Notes: generated by a model not told the origin, from the letters alone. A stretch of 64,000 bases of DNA from Taibaiella sp. (GCA_019638495.1 JAHBTQ010000006.1:153055-217054), one strand, 5' to 3'; counted from the stretch's first letter, positions 45,199 to 56,255 are shown. Numbers and translations: made by a program.

Positions 45199-45888
45199 AT
45201 GAACACAAGAAATAAAGTCAAATTTTTGCGGGAGCGCTCAAAAGGATTATTTACCAAATACCGGAAAAGAGACTATACAAATATTGTTGGGTTCCGAATA
45301 GATAAAAAGAAAACCGGCAACGTTGAAAAAAATCGCTATTGTGTCGTTTTTCAAGTTAAAAAGAAAGTGAGCGCGGATCAACTTGACACCGACAAAAAGT
45401 TGCCATCACAAATCACAATCAAATTCCCTGATGGGAAAAGAAGAAAGGTAAATACCGATGTAGAAGAAACGGGCGAGTTCAAACTTCAGTCAGGCGTTGG
45501 GGGTAACGTCACAAGTGCTTTAAGTCCGCCTAACGCCCGCGGCAGTGCTGGACTTTTTGTCACCGATGATGGCGTTCGCACTTTAATGATGACAAACTAT
45601 CACGTCGTGGCCAAGAACTTAATGGCTCAGCGTAGATTCTATTACAGACGCCAATCTTCGGACAACACTAGAAATGTGCCGTTAGTTTCTACTACAGGTC
45701 AACCTACGCTTGGAATGATTGAAGAAGGTCGCATCGGAGATGAAGTTGATGTTGCTTTTATTTTTCTTCCTGACGTTATTCCCCACGTGAACCTGAACGT
45801 ACTTGCCACGGGCGCAAGGATTCAAGGAAGAGTTTCAAATCAAGCTCAAGGATTGAATGATTTGTACATGCAATCAAATCACGGGTGA
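45199..45888 (+). CDS. Truncated trypsin-like serine protease, lacking the catalytic serine
   Basis: The 229-residue product has no signal peptide. Its middle holds two thirds of a chymotrypsin-type triad: His135 in MTNYHVVA and Asp184 in DEVDVAFIFL. The GDSG segment with the nucleophile serine should follow, but the frame ends at LYMQSNHG, and no GDSG-coding stretch is present in any frame of the next 500 bases. The protein is thus a truncated, probably inactive relative of bacterial cytosolic trypsin-like peptidases. Such proteins often serve as protease modules in conflict systems. The loss could instead be a real adaptation, but decay is simpler. It starts 56 bases after the PKD-domain T9SS gene. 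Confidence 0.75.
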   Translation: MNTRNKVKFLRERSKGLFTKYRKRDYTNIVGFRIDKKKTGNVEKNRYCVVFQVKKKVSADQLDTDKKLPSQITIKFPDGKRRKVNTDVEETGEFKLQSGVGGNVTSALSPPNARGSAGLFVTDDGVRTLMMTNYHVVAKNLMAQRRFYYRRQSSDNTRNVPLVSTTGQPTLGMIEEGRIGDEVDVAFIFLPDVIPHVNLNVLATGARIQGRVSNQAQGLNDLYMQSNHG

Positions 45889-46395
45889 TAATATTTTAAC
45901 TTTCCTTGAGGTATGTGCCAAGCTCGGCTAGGAGGTCACTGCCGAATATGCGCCCCCCACTTTTCAATTGAATGAGCATCACTAGCGGAATCAATTGATA
46001 ATGTAAATTAATATGAAAAAGAAGAAATATCACTCAGTGGAATTTATAACATGTTAAGACGATTAGCATTGAGCGTGATACGATAAAAAATGTTGATTGT
46101 TCTCAACGGACTTCACACTGATCCATAATTGGGAACTATTATTTTAAATATTATCATACCTTTAGTATAGAACTCTTTTCGTTGTGAGCCTAACCGATAG
46201 ATAGGATTTACCCCGTGGCTTGCAACCCTTCTTAATAAATATGCATTAGCGAATCTTGATTGCTCATCGTTATTGTACATCGTAGATCTTATGAAGAATT
46301 AAAAAATGACAACTAACGAAGGATCCGAACATTAGTAGAGAGAAATCGCTATCAGTTTTTTTGGGTGTAAATCAATTTCTAATACTATCAATACC
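45889..46395. other. 500-base AT-rich stretch upstream of the RHS gene
   Basis: No supported gene. It was checked for the missing C-terminal part of the trypsin-like gene and none was found in any frame. It probably holds the promoter of the RHS gene. Confidence 0.4.
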
Positions 46396-49300
46396 ATGAA
46401 GAAAATTCTATTGACTACGTCATGTAGTGTTTTTGCCTACTTTGGGTTTTCGCAGTCTCAATTGCTCGACACTGTAGCAAGACAAGACTATGGATTTAGT
46501 GCGCAAACTCCACAAAGAGAATTGCAACTAATAGGGCATAGGTCAAAAAAAGACTTTAACTGGCAAGAAGGAGGGATATTTAACGGTTATTCTACGGACG
46601 ACGAGATTCTCGAAGGTCGTACTGAAAATATTAAAAAATTCAGCCGGATAGACGGCAAAATTGATATCTTATTTGGCGGGCCTTTTCACTACAAAGCAGC
46701 CAATGGTGTTTGGGAAGATATTGAATTAGACATAGAACAAAAATCAGACTCTGTTTACAAATACGTCGTTGAAAAAAATCGTTTCAAGACACGTTTTCTC
46801 CAAAAATACTATAATGGGTTGGAGCTCGAAAGCAAAAACAAAACGATAAGTATTGGAATTGCTCCTTCTGTTAAATCAGATAGTTGGTCACCTCTTTCTT
46901 CTACGAACGGACGTACACAAATAAACAGAAATACCATCGTCTATACGGACGTATATAAAGGGGTTGATTTGGAGTATGAGATTTCATCTGAGATGCTTAA
47001 ACATAGGATGGTATTTGCAAGTAGGAGCATCTTTGCAGACGTCGCTACGCAAGAGCATATTGATATAGACGAATTTATCAAGCTACCAATTAGCGCAGTG
47101 CTATTTGATTCGTCAGGAGCACTTATTACATCGAGAAAAAGCAGCGGACTAATTTATGTGACAGTTGAAAGCGACACCATATTTACAATTTTTCCCCCGT
47201 GCGTTTGGGATGCAACATATGATAAAGACAGCTACAACCCTTCGCACTCTTATTTTGGACTTGATGCAATTCGGCCTACAATTAGTTTTGTTGAAATTCT
47301 TGGTGGCGATAAAATCAGACTTTCATCTCAAGTTCCAACCAAGTGGCTACTTTCACCATCCCGACAATACCCGATAGTTTTTGACCCTACCATATATGTA
47401 GGGGCCTATTCGGCAACATCTTCTGCCTTAAACTACGTTTACCCATTCAATACGTGCAAAAACCAAAGAGTAAGCCAAATTTTATTCAAGCAAACTGACA
47501 TTGGAATTGCTGGAACGATTAGTGATATTTCCTTTTATCAAATCGCCGTTAATCCGATGGTAAATTACAAACTAAATATAAGTCTCAAAGATGTTTCGTA
47601 TGCTGACATGGCTCTCAGCCCAACGTATTCAGCGCTAGAGACAGGTATGACAAGTTGCTACTATAATAGTGGTGGTACCAATATGAACTATAGTAATCAA
47701 TGGATACCCGCAATTAGTCTCGCTCCTTTTAGTCACGCAAATACAAACCTATTGGTTGAGGCAAGATTTAATAACTGCGGCTATGCGGCATCATGTAGTT
47801 ATACTTGTCCGCCCATTGCCTCAGGCGGCAGGTGGGGATCATTCGCAGCTGGATACTCGGCTCACCGATGGGCGTACAGCAACAGCTCCAGTTGTGCGTT
47901 TAATCCACCTCATGGAGCTGACTGCCCCTCACTTGAGGACAATCCTGGGCTAGGGAATAATGTGCCGTTTACGAGAATTACCATAACTCCGATTGTATCC
48001 TGTACTGGCTGGACAGTTACGCCATCGACGCAACCTGTTATAGCATCTGGAGGATCCTATAGCGCAACGGTGAGCACAACAGTTGGAGGTTGTACTTATT
48101 ATAGGAATACTCCTGATTCGTGGATTTCGCTTGGGGGTACTGCAAGTGGAGGAGTATTTTATTACTCTGTGGCAAATAATGTCGGGGCAGCAAGAACAGG
48201 CCACATTTATATTACTGATGGCGTTAGTACCGTATGTACTCTCACAATAAATCAATCAGTTTCTTGCCCAACAATAACTCCCTCATTGACGCATACTAAC
48301 GTTACAACTTGCTATGGTAATAATAATGGTAGCATATCGGTTGTTAGTACAATTGGCGGCACACCACCATACACATACTCCATTGATGGTGGAGGTTATG
48401 GCTCATCTCCAAACTTCACCGGTTTATATGCAGGGCTGCATACTGTGAGTGTTCGTGATTTTAATGGATGTATTGGTACTGCTAGCAGGACCCTAACAGA
48501 GCCAAGTGCGATTTCATTTACCTATACTTATCGCAATGTAAGTTGTGCAGCATGTGACAATGGTAGAATTGTAATTACAGCGTCCGGGGGATCTTCTTAT
48601 CAGTATTCAAAAAATGGCGGTAGCACTTGGCAATCGTCCAATACATTCACCGGATTAGTTTCAGATATTTACCATATCCAGGTAAGACAGGCTGGATGTC
48701 CTGCTAGCGCGTTCGCAGATGTGAACCTTGCTCCAGGAGCAATTAATATTCCAAGGAGCTATCCGATAAAAGTAACGCCTACAGCACACCCGCAAAAGCG
48801 GGTCCTCGAACCAATTGATATAGGCACAGGCTCGTATTCTTACACCCATACGGATTTCAATTTACCTGCGATAGGGACATCCCTCAATTTTACCCGTTAC
48901 TACAATACTGTCAATGACACGCTTGATAGTCAATTGGGGGTTGGTTGGTCACATTCTTACGATTGTTACATCAGGAATTTCGCAGACACTTTGTGGATCG
49001 TACATTACCCGGATGGGCATTGTGCCACATTTATTCCGTCAGTAAATACCCCTGGCACGTCTTTTCCATTGTTCGGCGGTACATATGAGAAGCTAAACAA
49101 AAACACCAGCACAGGATTGTTCACCCTGACGATGAAGACCGGGGAAGTATATCTATTCAATTCAGTCAATAAGTTACAGAGTATCACAGATGCTAACGGC
49201 AATTCGACAACGATTATATACACAGGGTCAAACATTACTTCTGTTAATGCACCCGGGGGGCGAACACTGTCGTTTACTTACCTAGGTTCAAAAATTAAAA

Positions 49301-52300
49301 AAATTACTGATCCGCTTGGGAGAAACATTGAATACAATTACGTGGGAGGCAACCTTACTGCTGTAACCGATGCCAATGTAGGAGTGACAACATTTGCGTA
49401 TGATACCCAGCATAATATTACCCAGATCATTAACGCAAGAGGGAATACGCTGATTACAAATACGTATGACGCTTCAACCGGTTGGATTACGGGACAAGCA
49501 GACGCATTAGGTAACACAACAACAATCTCCTATTCTGGTATGGCCCCGGGAGATGCTACTATTACTTATCCGGGCCCGGGTGCTCCCCATACCACCGTAC
49601 ACCACGATGCCTCTTACCGCCTCACACAGGAGACCGATGAGCTAGGTCACAACAAAACATACGGCTACGACAATAATAATAACCTTACAGATTTTACGGA
49701 TGAAAATGGGAATCATACCAGTTATACCTACGATACTAAAGGGAACAGATTGACCACGGCAAAGCCACTTGGAGTGACTACTTCTGTTTCATATCTGCCC
49801 ACAAACCGGCCATCGAGCATAAATGATCCGCTATCACACGTAACAAGCATGGATTACTATCTAGGCAACATTAATGTTCAGGCAATTCATTTACCTGATG
49901 GGTCAGCTCGTAACTATACTTATTATCCCAATGGCTTACTAAAATCATCAAGCGATGCATATGCCCATATAACCACGTACAACTATAACTCACTTGGTGA
50001 CCTTACTTCCGTTGTCTCTCCATCAGGAACAAAATTCTATACTTATGATGCTGTTGGCCGAAGAACATCAGAAAAAGACGAGAATGGACGAATTATCTAC
50101 TATACCTATAACAACAACGATATGGTTATAGAGGTAAAAGACCCCTACGGATATACCATTGTTGATTCATTTGATGCGGACAACAACCTTATATATACAA
50201 AAGATAAGAATGGAAATATAACGAGAGTGACCTATGACATAAAAGACAGAGTCTCAAAAATTACGAATGCAGTAGGCGGTAACAAGCTGTTTACTTATGA
50301 CGTGCGGGACAATACCAAAACTATTACAGACGAGAACGGGAACATAACCACATTTACTTACGATGTGAAAAACAGGCTTGTTGGGAAAAGCACATCACTT
50401 AGCAATGTGAGTTACGGCTATGACAATGCAGACAACCTGATAACAGAAACCAATGCAACCGGGGCAAGTAAACATTATGTCTATGATGCTTTGAACCGAC
50501 GGGTATCAATGACCGATGAACTAAGCCATACAACGAATATCACGTATACTGAAATCGGGCAGATCAAGAAGGTTACTGATCCGCTCGGAGCAAGTACAAA
50601 TTATACCTATAACCCCGTTGGGCTTTTGACAGGGATATTGGATGCACAGGGTAACACTACTTCTGCTTTATATGATCTTAATGGAAGCAGGACGGACATA
50701 ACAGACCCAAACGGGCATACGCAACATTTTACCTATGACGCATCAAACCGGCTTAGCGGCTATTCAGATGCAGCAGGCAATACGTTCAGTTATATTTACG
50801 ATGCGGCAGGCAACCTTATTACTGAAACCAAGCCCGGCGGCACTATAACAAGGATTTACGATTCGCTGAATAGGGTAAGAAGGGTTGTCAACTCTGGTGG
50901 CGATACTTATCAATATACGTATGACGCAAACGGGAATAAAATAGCAGTTGCTAATGCTACAGGTACGTCTGCCTTTGTTTACGACAGCCTTAACCATTTA
51001 AAGAAGTATACTGACATGTTCGGAAACGTAGTGCAGTATACTTACGATGCTGTTGGTAATAGGAAAAGTGTAAAATACCCGGGTGGTAATGCTGTAAATT
51101 ATAATTACAATGCAGACAACCAGATGACCTCGGTCACAGACTGGCTGGGGCATGTTACCAACTATGCGTATGATGCCAATAGCAGGTTGGCTTCTATGGG
51201 CTACCCGAACGGAACTACATGCACTTATGGATATGACATAGCAAGCAGGCTCACCTCAAAAATTAATAGCATGTCATCCGGGGTCATCAGTAAGAGCATA
51301 TTCCTGCTCGATGATAACGGGAACAGAACGAGGGAACAACGCCAGGGACCAATACCATTCCACCTTACTGCCGATTCATTTGCATATACCTATGGCCTTG
51401 ATGACAGGTTGCTGTCAGATGCCCACACGACTTATGGAAATGATGCCAACGGCAACCGTATCTCTGCTGGCACTACAACCTATAATTTTTCAATAGACAA
51501 TGTCCTTAGTTCCATTACTACACCATCAGTAACCATATCGTTCAGCTATGATGGGTTAGGGAATAAGGTAAAGAGAACACAAAGCGGAAATATTAGGAGG
51601 TACGTACTTGACTTGTCGAATGACCTATCACAGGTATTGATGGAACAGGATAATGCAGGGGTGGTAAAAGCCACCTATATCTATGGGCTGGGACTGATAG
51701 CAAGAGTTGATTCTGCAGGTAATTTCCGTTACTACCACTTTGATGCGCAACACAATACTGTAGCCCTTACTAATGATAGCGGAAATGTAAAAGACACCTA
51801 CACCTACGATCCATTCGGTGTAATGCTGAAACATGTTGGCAATACAATACAGCCTTATACATTTCTCGGCGAGTATGGCGTGCAACAAGAAACTCCCTCA
51901 TTGTATTTTGTAAGGGCAAGGTATTATGATGCAGCCAATGGCAGATTTATAGGTAAGGATATTTTTCCAGCATCTTTATTGAATCCGCAAACATTGAATA
52001 GGTATGTGTATGCTTTGGATAATCCAATAAATAAATTTGACGCAAATGGATTAAACTTTTTTAGCGATGCTTGGTCAGCATATGGGAATTTTATTGATAA
52101 AGTGGGAAATGTTGCCGCTAACGTTGACATTGTCTTACTTCAAACAATTGCAGGTGTGGGAGGATTTGCGTCGACAATTCTTTCTCTGAGAGAAGGTCCG
52201 CTTGGAATTCTTCCTGCTGGCAAGTCAGCAAACGAGAATATTAAGCAACTCGAGGCAGCTTGGTACAACCTAAAACGTTTAAATACTACCAGCTATAACG

Positions 52301-52581
52301 CAGATTGGAGAGAGTCCTCTACATTCAATGGCCCTCTAGACAGGATTTATGATAATCCGTACGTTTCTATGGCGACACAAGCAATTGATTTGAGCCAAAG
52401 TGTAAATGGGTTGCTGAAGTTAAGAAACATTAATAGTATAATAAGTGATGCTGCCATGCATGGGAAAAACCTTCCTGATTTTGCAATTCGAGCTTTAGAT
52501 AGGGGAATGTTCATCGATTTTGCTCATGTCTTAGCGGAAGGATTAAAAACGTATGTAGATATCAGAAAATGCAACTATTAA
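46396..52581 (+). CDS. Secreted RHS/YD-repeat protein with variable C-terminal tail
   Basis: A 2,061-residue protein with a signal peptide (1-20). Residues 25-330 form an N-terminal domain like that of other large secreted repeat proteins (YTDVYKGVDLEYEI, YPIVFDPTIYV). A BACON domain lies at about 534-622 (SWISLGG...VTINQ-type strand) and two SprB-type units at about 625-790. A DUF6531-like start follows (about 813, DIGTGSYSYTHTDFNLP), then a long run of YD repeats (GNxTxYTYDxxGN), and the RHS core ends near 1885 (YFVRARYYDAANGRFIGKD, then NRYVYALDNPINKFDANG). After the core, about 175 residues form a unique tail, the position of a polymorphic toxin in RHS proteins. No known toxin motif is recognised in it. 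It lacks a T9SS sorting domain. Confidence 0.93.
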   Translation: MKKILLTTSCSVFAYFGFSQSQLLDTVARQDYGFSAQTPQRELQLIGHRSKKDFNWQEGGIFNGYSTDDEILEGRTENIKKFSRIDGKIDILFGGPFHYKAANGVWEDIELDIEQKSDSVYKYVVEKNRFKTRFLQKYYNGLELESKNKTISIGIAPSVKSDSWSPLSSTNGRTQINRNTIVYTDVYKGVDLEYEISSEMLKHRMVFASRSIFADVATQEHIDIDEFIKLPISAVLFDSSGALITSRKSSGLIYVTVESDTIFTIFPPCVWDATYDKDSYNPSHSYFGLDAIRPTISFVEILGGDKIRLSSQVPTKWLLSPSRQYPIVFDPTIYVGAYSATSSALNYVYPFNTCKNQRVSQILFKQTDIGIAGTISDISFYQIAVNPMVNYKLNISLKDVSYADMALSPTYSALETGMTSCYYNSGGTNMNYSNQWIPAISLAPFSHANTNLLVEARFNNCGYAASCSYTCPPIASGGRWGSFAAGYSAHRWAYSNSSSCAFNPPHGADCPSLEDNPGLGNNVPFTRITITPIVSCTGWTVTPSTQPVIASGGSYSATVSTTVGGCTYYRNTPDSWISLGGTASGGVFYYSVANNVGAARTGHIYITDGVSTVCTLTINQSVSCPTITPSLTHTNVTTCYGNNNGSISVVSTIGGTPPYTYSIDGGGYGSSPNFTGLYAGLHTVSVRDFNGCIGTASRTLTEPSAISFTYTYRNVSCAACDNGRIVITASGGSSYQYSKNGGSTWQSSNTFTGLVSDIYHIQVRQAGCPASAFADVNLAPGAINIPRSYPIKVTPTAHPQKRVLEPIDIGTGSYSYTHTDFNLPAIGTSLNFTRYYNTVNDTLDSQLGVGWSHSYDCYIRNFADTLWIVHYPDGHCATFIPSVNTPGTSFPLFGGTYEKLNKNTSTGLFTLTMKTGEVYLFNSVNKLQSITDANGNSTTIIYTGSNITSVNAPGGRTLSFTYLGSKIKKITDPLGRNIEYNYVGGNLTAVTDANVGVTTFAYDTQHNITQIINARGNTLITNTYDASTGWITGQADALGNTTTISYSGMAPGDATITYPGPGAPHTTVHHDASYRLTQETDELGHNKTYGYDNNNNLTDFTDENGNHTSYTYDTKGNRLTTAKPLGVTTSVSYLPTNRPSSINDPLSHVTSMDYYLGNINVQAIHLPDGSARNYTYYPNGLLKSSSDAYAHITTYNYNSLGDLTSVVSPSGTKFYTYDAVGRRTSEKDENGRIIYYTYNNNDMVIEVKDPYGYTIVDSFDADNNLIYTKDKNGNITRVTYDIKDRVSKITNAVGGNKLFTYDVRDNTKTITDENGNITTFTYDVKNRLVGKSTSLSNVSYGYDNADNLITETNATGASKHYVYDALNRRVSMTDELSHTTNITYTEIGQIKKVTDPLGASTNYTYNPVGLLTGILDAQGNTTSALYDLNGSRTDITDPNGHTQHFTYDASNRLSGYSDAAGNTFSYIYDAAGNLITETKPGGTITRIYDSLNRVRRVVNSGGDTYQYTYDANGNKIAVANATGTSAFVYDSLNHLKKYTDMFGNVVQYTYDAVGNRKSVKYPGGNAVNYNYNADNQMTSVTDWLGHVTNYAYDANSRLASMGYPNGTTCTYGYDIASRLTSKINSMSSGVISKSIFLLDDNGNRTREQRQGPIPFHLTADSFAYTYGLDDRLLSDAHTTYGNDANGNRISAGTTTYNFSIDNVLSSITTPSVTISFSYDGLGNKVKRTQSGNIRRYVLDLSNDLSQVLMEQDNAGVVKATYIYGLGLIARVDSAGNFRYYHFDAQHNTVALTNDSGNVKDTYTYDPFGVMLKHVGNTIQPYTFLGEYGVQQETPSLYFVRARYYDAANGRFIGKDIFPASLLNPQTLNRYVYALDNPINKFDANGLNFFSDAWSAYGNFIDKVGNVAANVDIVLLQTIAGVGGFASTILSLREGPLGILPAGKSANENIKQLEAAWYNLKRLNTTSYNADWRESSTFNGPLDRIYDNPYVSMATQAIDLSQSVNGLLKLRNINSIISDAAMHGKNLPDFAIRALDRGMFIDFAHVLAEGLKTYVDIRKCNY

Positions 52582-52592
52582 AACAGAACAAG

Positions 52593-55361
52593 ATGAAAAA
52601 TTTCACACTAATTTTAGTTGTATTTATACTTACTGGCAACCCAATATTTGCCCAAAATATACACTACTACTACGACAACCACGGCAGGTTAACGAACGTG
52701 CAATACCCTGACAGCTCTGAAATAGCATACACCTACGATAATGGCGGTAATAGAGTGGGTATGGTAATAAAGGATCCCTGTAGAACCAAGCCTAAGCCCA
52801 TTGTTACCAGTTTGTCAGGTTCGTTTGCCATTTGTCCTGGTGATTCTGTTTTTCTTACCAGTTCACCCGGCATTAGCTACTTGTGGTCTACCGGTGATAC
52901 AACACAAACTATCAAGGTTTTGGCGGCAGGAAATTATGCGGTAATTAGGTACGACACATTCCAATGCTATATAACTTCCGATTCTGTCGCGGTAACATTT
53001 AAACCAGTACCTACACTCAGCAGTACCCTCACCCCGCCACCCATATGCAATAATGCCATTTTTGCCTATACACCAACCAGTGCCACTGCCGGCACAATAT
53101 TTTCCTGGAGCCGTGCTGCTGTTCCGGGTATTTCCACCCCGGCATCAGGCGGCACCGGTTCTGTCAATGAATCACTAAGCAATACTACAGCCCTGCCCGT
53201 TGCTGTAGCGTATAGGTACACACTGGATGCGGGAGGCTGTGTAACCACGGTTAATGTCATCGTGTCTGTAAACCCATCGCCCTCATCCACATCAATTACG
53301 GGCCCATTGTTATACTGCTCGGGTGTTTCTGATACGCTACATTACATCCTTGTTGGTGGTACCTGGAGCAGCGGCAATCCTTCGGTGGCAACAATTGGGT
53401 CTTCTTCCGGAATTATAACCGCGGTATCGGGCGGCACTGCTACCGTCACATACAATACCAGTTGTAGCACTTCACCGGCAATGGCGGTAATCACTGTAAA
53501 TCAGACCCCGGCTGTAACGCCTGTTGCAGACCAGATACGCTGCAATGGTATCGTAACAACACCGGTAGTTTTTACGGGTATGGTTTCCGGTACGGTATAT
53601 AATTGGACGAACAGCTTACCCAGTATAGGTCTAGCCGCAAGCGGTACAGGAAATATACCTGCATTCACCGCTATAAACACCGGTGGTATTCCCATTAATG
53701 CCAGTGTTATCGTTACGCCATCAACGAGTACGTGTATAGGTATTCCTGACACATTCTCTTTTATAGTAAATCCGGTACCGGACATAATACCTCAGTCAGA
53801 CCAAACAGTGTGTAAAGGATCACTTACCACAGCCATCAGTTTTATTAGTAGTGTTCCCGCAGCAACCTTCAATTGGAGCAATAGTAATACTACTATCGGC
53901 TTGTCCGGTAGTGGTTCAGGTAATATCCCCGCCTTTACGGCAATGAACCCGTATGTATTACCGGTAGTAGCGACAATAATAGTTACACCTTCAGCATATA
54001 GCTGTGCGGGGTTAAGCGATACTTTTACCATAACAGTAAATCCGGTTCCAAATATGGCAACCCCGGCAAATCAGCAACTTTGTAACGGAATGTTGACAGC
54101 ACCGGTAATTTTTTCAAGCTCGTTGACCGGTACGTCATTTAACTGGACTAACGACAATATGGCTATTGGACTAACAGGAAGTGGATCGGGCAATATTGCT
54201 TCGTTTATGGCAACCAACGCAACCGGACTTACCATTATTGGCACTATAATTGTTACACCAACTGCTTATAGCTGCCCTGGCACATCGAGGACTTTTACTA
54301 TTTCCGTAAAACCCACGCCAACGCTTAGCAGCCCAATTTCATTAACAGCCTGCACAGGAAAATTATTTAAATATAAACCTACAAGCGTTACGCCTGGCAT
54401 TACCTACTCATGGAGGCGCGATATGACAACAGGGATAAGTAACTCGGGTTATTATGGGGTTGATTCAATAAGTGAAACACTGATAAACTACACACCAGAT
54501 CCCGTACCTGTGACTTATGTTTATACTTTGACAGGAGCAGGTTGTGTAAGTACTCAAAATGTTATTGTTGTAGTTAACCCACTACCAATCAGGCCGTCGA
54601 TTACAACGAAACCTGCTTCGATACTTTGTGCAAATACAGAGTTTATTAACTTGGGCACACACGTGCATCCTGTAGAAGGCACCACATATGAATGGACAAC
54701 GTCAAATGCTACACTTATGGCAGTGGGCGTTAGTGGTCAGTACTGCCTGGTGACATTTGATACGGTTGCGGATGCAGTAGTAGCCTTAATAGCTACCCAA
54801 ATTGGGACTGGGTGCTCAAACAGGGATACTTTCAGAGCAAATATTCAACATCAAGCATCGCATCACGTGGAAGTTCTCTATTACGGTAACGAACTCGTTT
54901 GTGAGAGCAACATCATGGTCGATTACCAATGGGGTTATGACGATAGTTATTCTCTTGATTCGACCCTTCTTCCACAAGGCCGTGAACAAAGCTATTATTT
55001 GCCGATTCCGGATTTTGTTCACAAATATTACTGGGTAATTACGACGAAAGATGGATGCATCCAAAAAACCTATTATAATACACCGGCCCTAGATGTCGTA
55101 ACAGCTAATAATCCTAATGATGCAGACATCAAAATTTACCCCAACCCTACAGAAGGACTTCTGAATATTGAGATTATTACCACTATACCAGGACATTTCG
55201 ACGTCGAAATACAGAATATTTTGGGTCAAAAAATAGCGAGAAAACAGTTGTTCAATCGTCATGCAAGTGTAGACCTTAATAATGCAGCGCCGGGGTGTTA
55301 CGTAGTAGTGTGCTATCTTAATGGAATTAAAATTGGTTATCGCAGATTCGTTAAAGATTAA
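52593..55361 (+). CDS. T9SS-exported protein with an N-terminal YD repeat and PKD-like repeats
   Basis: The ATG at 52593 gives 922 residues with a clean signal peptide (MKNFTLILVVFILTGNPIFA). An upstream ATG at 52569 would overlap the RHS gene and spoil the signal. Directly after the signal is a YD-repeat unit (YYYDNHGRLTNVQYPDSSEI, then YTYDNGGNRVGMV; about 21-58). Ig/PKD-like beta domains follow, including three similar units at about 306-573 (each with xNWTN and GSGNIxxFxA), and a type A sorting domain at about 844-922 (IKIYPNPTEGLLNI...YRRFVKD). It starts 11 bases after the RHS stop, so the two are surely co-transcribed. A shared YD module between neighbours suggests they interact or derive from a split gene. 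Confidence 0.9.
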   Translation: MKNFTLILVVFILTGNPIFAQNIHYYYDNHGRLTNVQYPDSSEIAYTYDNGGNRVGMVIKDPCRTKPKPIVTSLSGSFAICPGDSVFLTSSPGISYLWSTGDTTQTIKVLAAGNYAVIRYDTFQCYITSDSVAVTFKPVPTLSSTLTPPPICNNAIFAYTPTSATAGTIFSWSRAAVPGISTPASGGTGSVNESLSNTTALPVAVAYRYTLDAGGCVTTVNVIVSVNPSPSSTSITGPLLYCSGVSDTLHYILVGGTWSSGNPSVATIGSSSGIITAVSGGTATVTYNTSCSTSPAMAVITVNQTPAVTPVADQIRCNGIVTTPVVFTGMVSGTVYNWTNSLPSIGLAASGTGNIPAFTAINTGGIPINASVIVTPSTSTCIGIPDTFSFIVNPVPDIIPQSDQTVCKGSLTTAISFISSVPAATFNWSNSNTTIGLSGSGSGNIPAFTAMNPYVLPVVATIIVTPSAYSCAGLSDTFTITVNPVPNMATPANQQLCNGMLTAPVIFSSSLTGTSFNWTNDNMAIGLTGSGSGNIASFMATNATGLTIIGTIIVTPTAYSCPGTSRTFTISVKPTPTLSSPISLTACTGKLFKYKPTSVTPGITYSWRRDMTTGISNSGYYGVDSISETLINYTPDPVPVTYVYTLTGAGCVSTQNVIVVVNPLPIRPSITTKPASILCANTEFINLGTHVHPVEGTTYEWTTSNATLMAVGVSGQYCLVTFDTVADAVVALIATQIGTGCSNRDTFRANIQHQASHHVEVLYYGNELVCESNIMVDYQWGYDDSYSLDSTLLPQGREQSYYLPIPDFVHKYYWVITTKDGCIQKTYYNTPALDVVTANNPNDADIKIYPNPTEGLLNIEIITTIPGHFDVEIQNILGQKIARKQLFNRHASVDLNNAAPGCYVVVCYLNGIKIGYRRFVKD

Positions 55362-56255
55362 CTTTAGAATTGCTACGTTAATTTTGCAAACATTGACCAC
55401 ATAGAGGCATGTCATGACTTTGTAAAAAAAAGTAAAATCCATAGGAATAGCGTCAGAATCGCGACAAAAGGCGATCTGAATATGTATTTGAACCGACACA
55501 TCGCCCCCATGTAGGTCTATTTCAAAACTGTATCCTCATCTTCTTCTATTCTTTATCTTGAAATCAATATCCTGAATTCATAACCCAAGGTGCATGCAAT
55601 GTCCTAACCATGCACTCCTACTTATCCCTTTCTTTAGAATCTTTATAAAGTAATTTATAAACAGTATTCAATAGGTATCAGCCTTAGAGATACAATTTTA
55701 GAACTTTACAATTAGGCCTAAAGGATTGATGAAAAGCAGGAAAATGTTTGGTTTGACATGCCGGTCGGTGATACGCACTCCTTCGAAACGGATTTGTAAT
55801 AGTTCTTACAAACGATTTCCTTGGAACCGAATCTAAGCCTTCATGCTTTTCTATATTCACATCTCGGCGAAATATCACTCCCATTACTGGTATCAACGTC
55901 TTTCCAAAAGACTGTGCATTTTTACCAAACCATGTTGTCCGCATTGAGGGACATTGCATGGGGTTCTATTAGGGTTGACCGACGTTTGGTGAGCATCTCA
56001 CCGGCCAATGAGGTTGTATGGAATTGTCAGTTCCAGGCAGTCAAGTTTCAGCCGACTCTGCCTCATAATCTAGAAATTAACGCGTTATCCGTAGAGATTC
56101 CGTAGAGAAAAAAACCGCACTTTCCCGCTGAAGCCGGCTGAATTGCGATAGACTGGACATAAAAAAGTGCTTACGAACGTATTTACCGGGTCCCAGCGCA
56201 GCAATTGAAGCCCTATTAGCTCCCTGTTACTGGCCCCTACGCGACCACCAAATAC
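55362..56255. other. 900-base stretch without a supported gene
   Basis: Several frames of 60-95 codons are open on both strands but none has a recognisable start context or family. The composition looks like decayed coding DNA. No RNA gene was found; see the rejected tRNA-like 3' end near 56240. Confidence 0.35.

Noticed and set aside
55684..56105. Overlapping open frames of about 90 codons on both strands
   Set aside because: Neither has recognisable motifs and they oppose each other; the stretch is treated as non-coding or decayed DNA.
56236..56252. Sequence ending in CGACCACCA that looks like the 3' end of a tRNA with encoded CCA
   Set aside because: No T-loop GTTCGANTC or matching 5' acceptor strand could be found upstream, and the cloverleaf does not fold.
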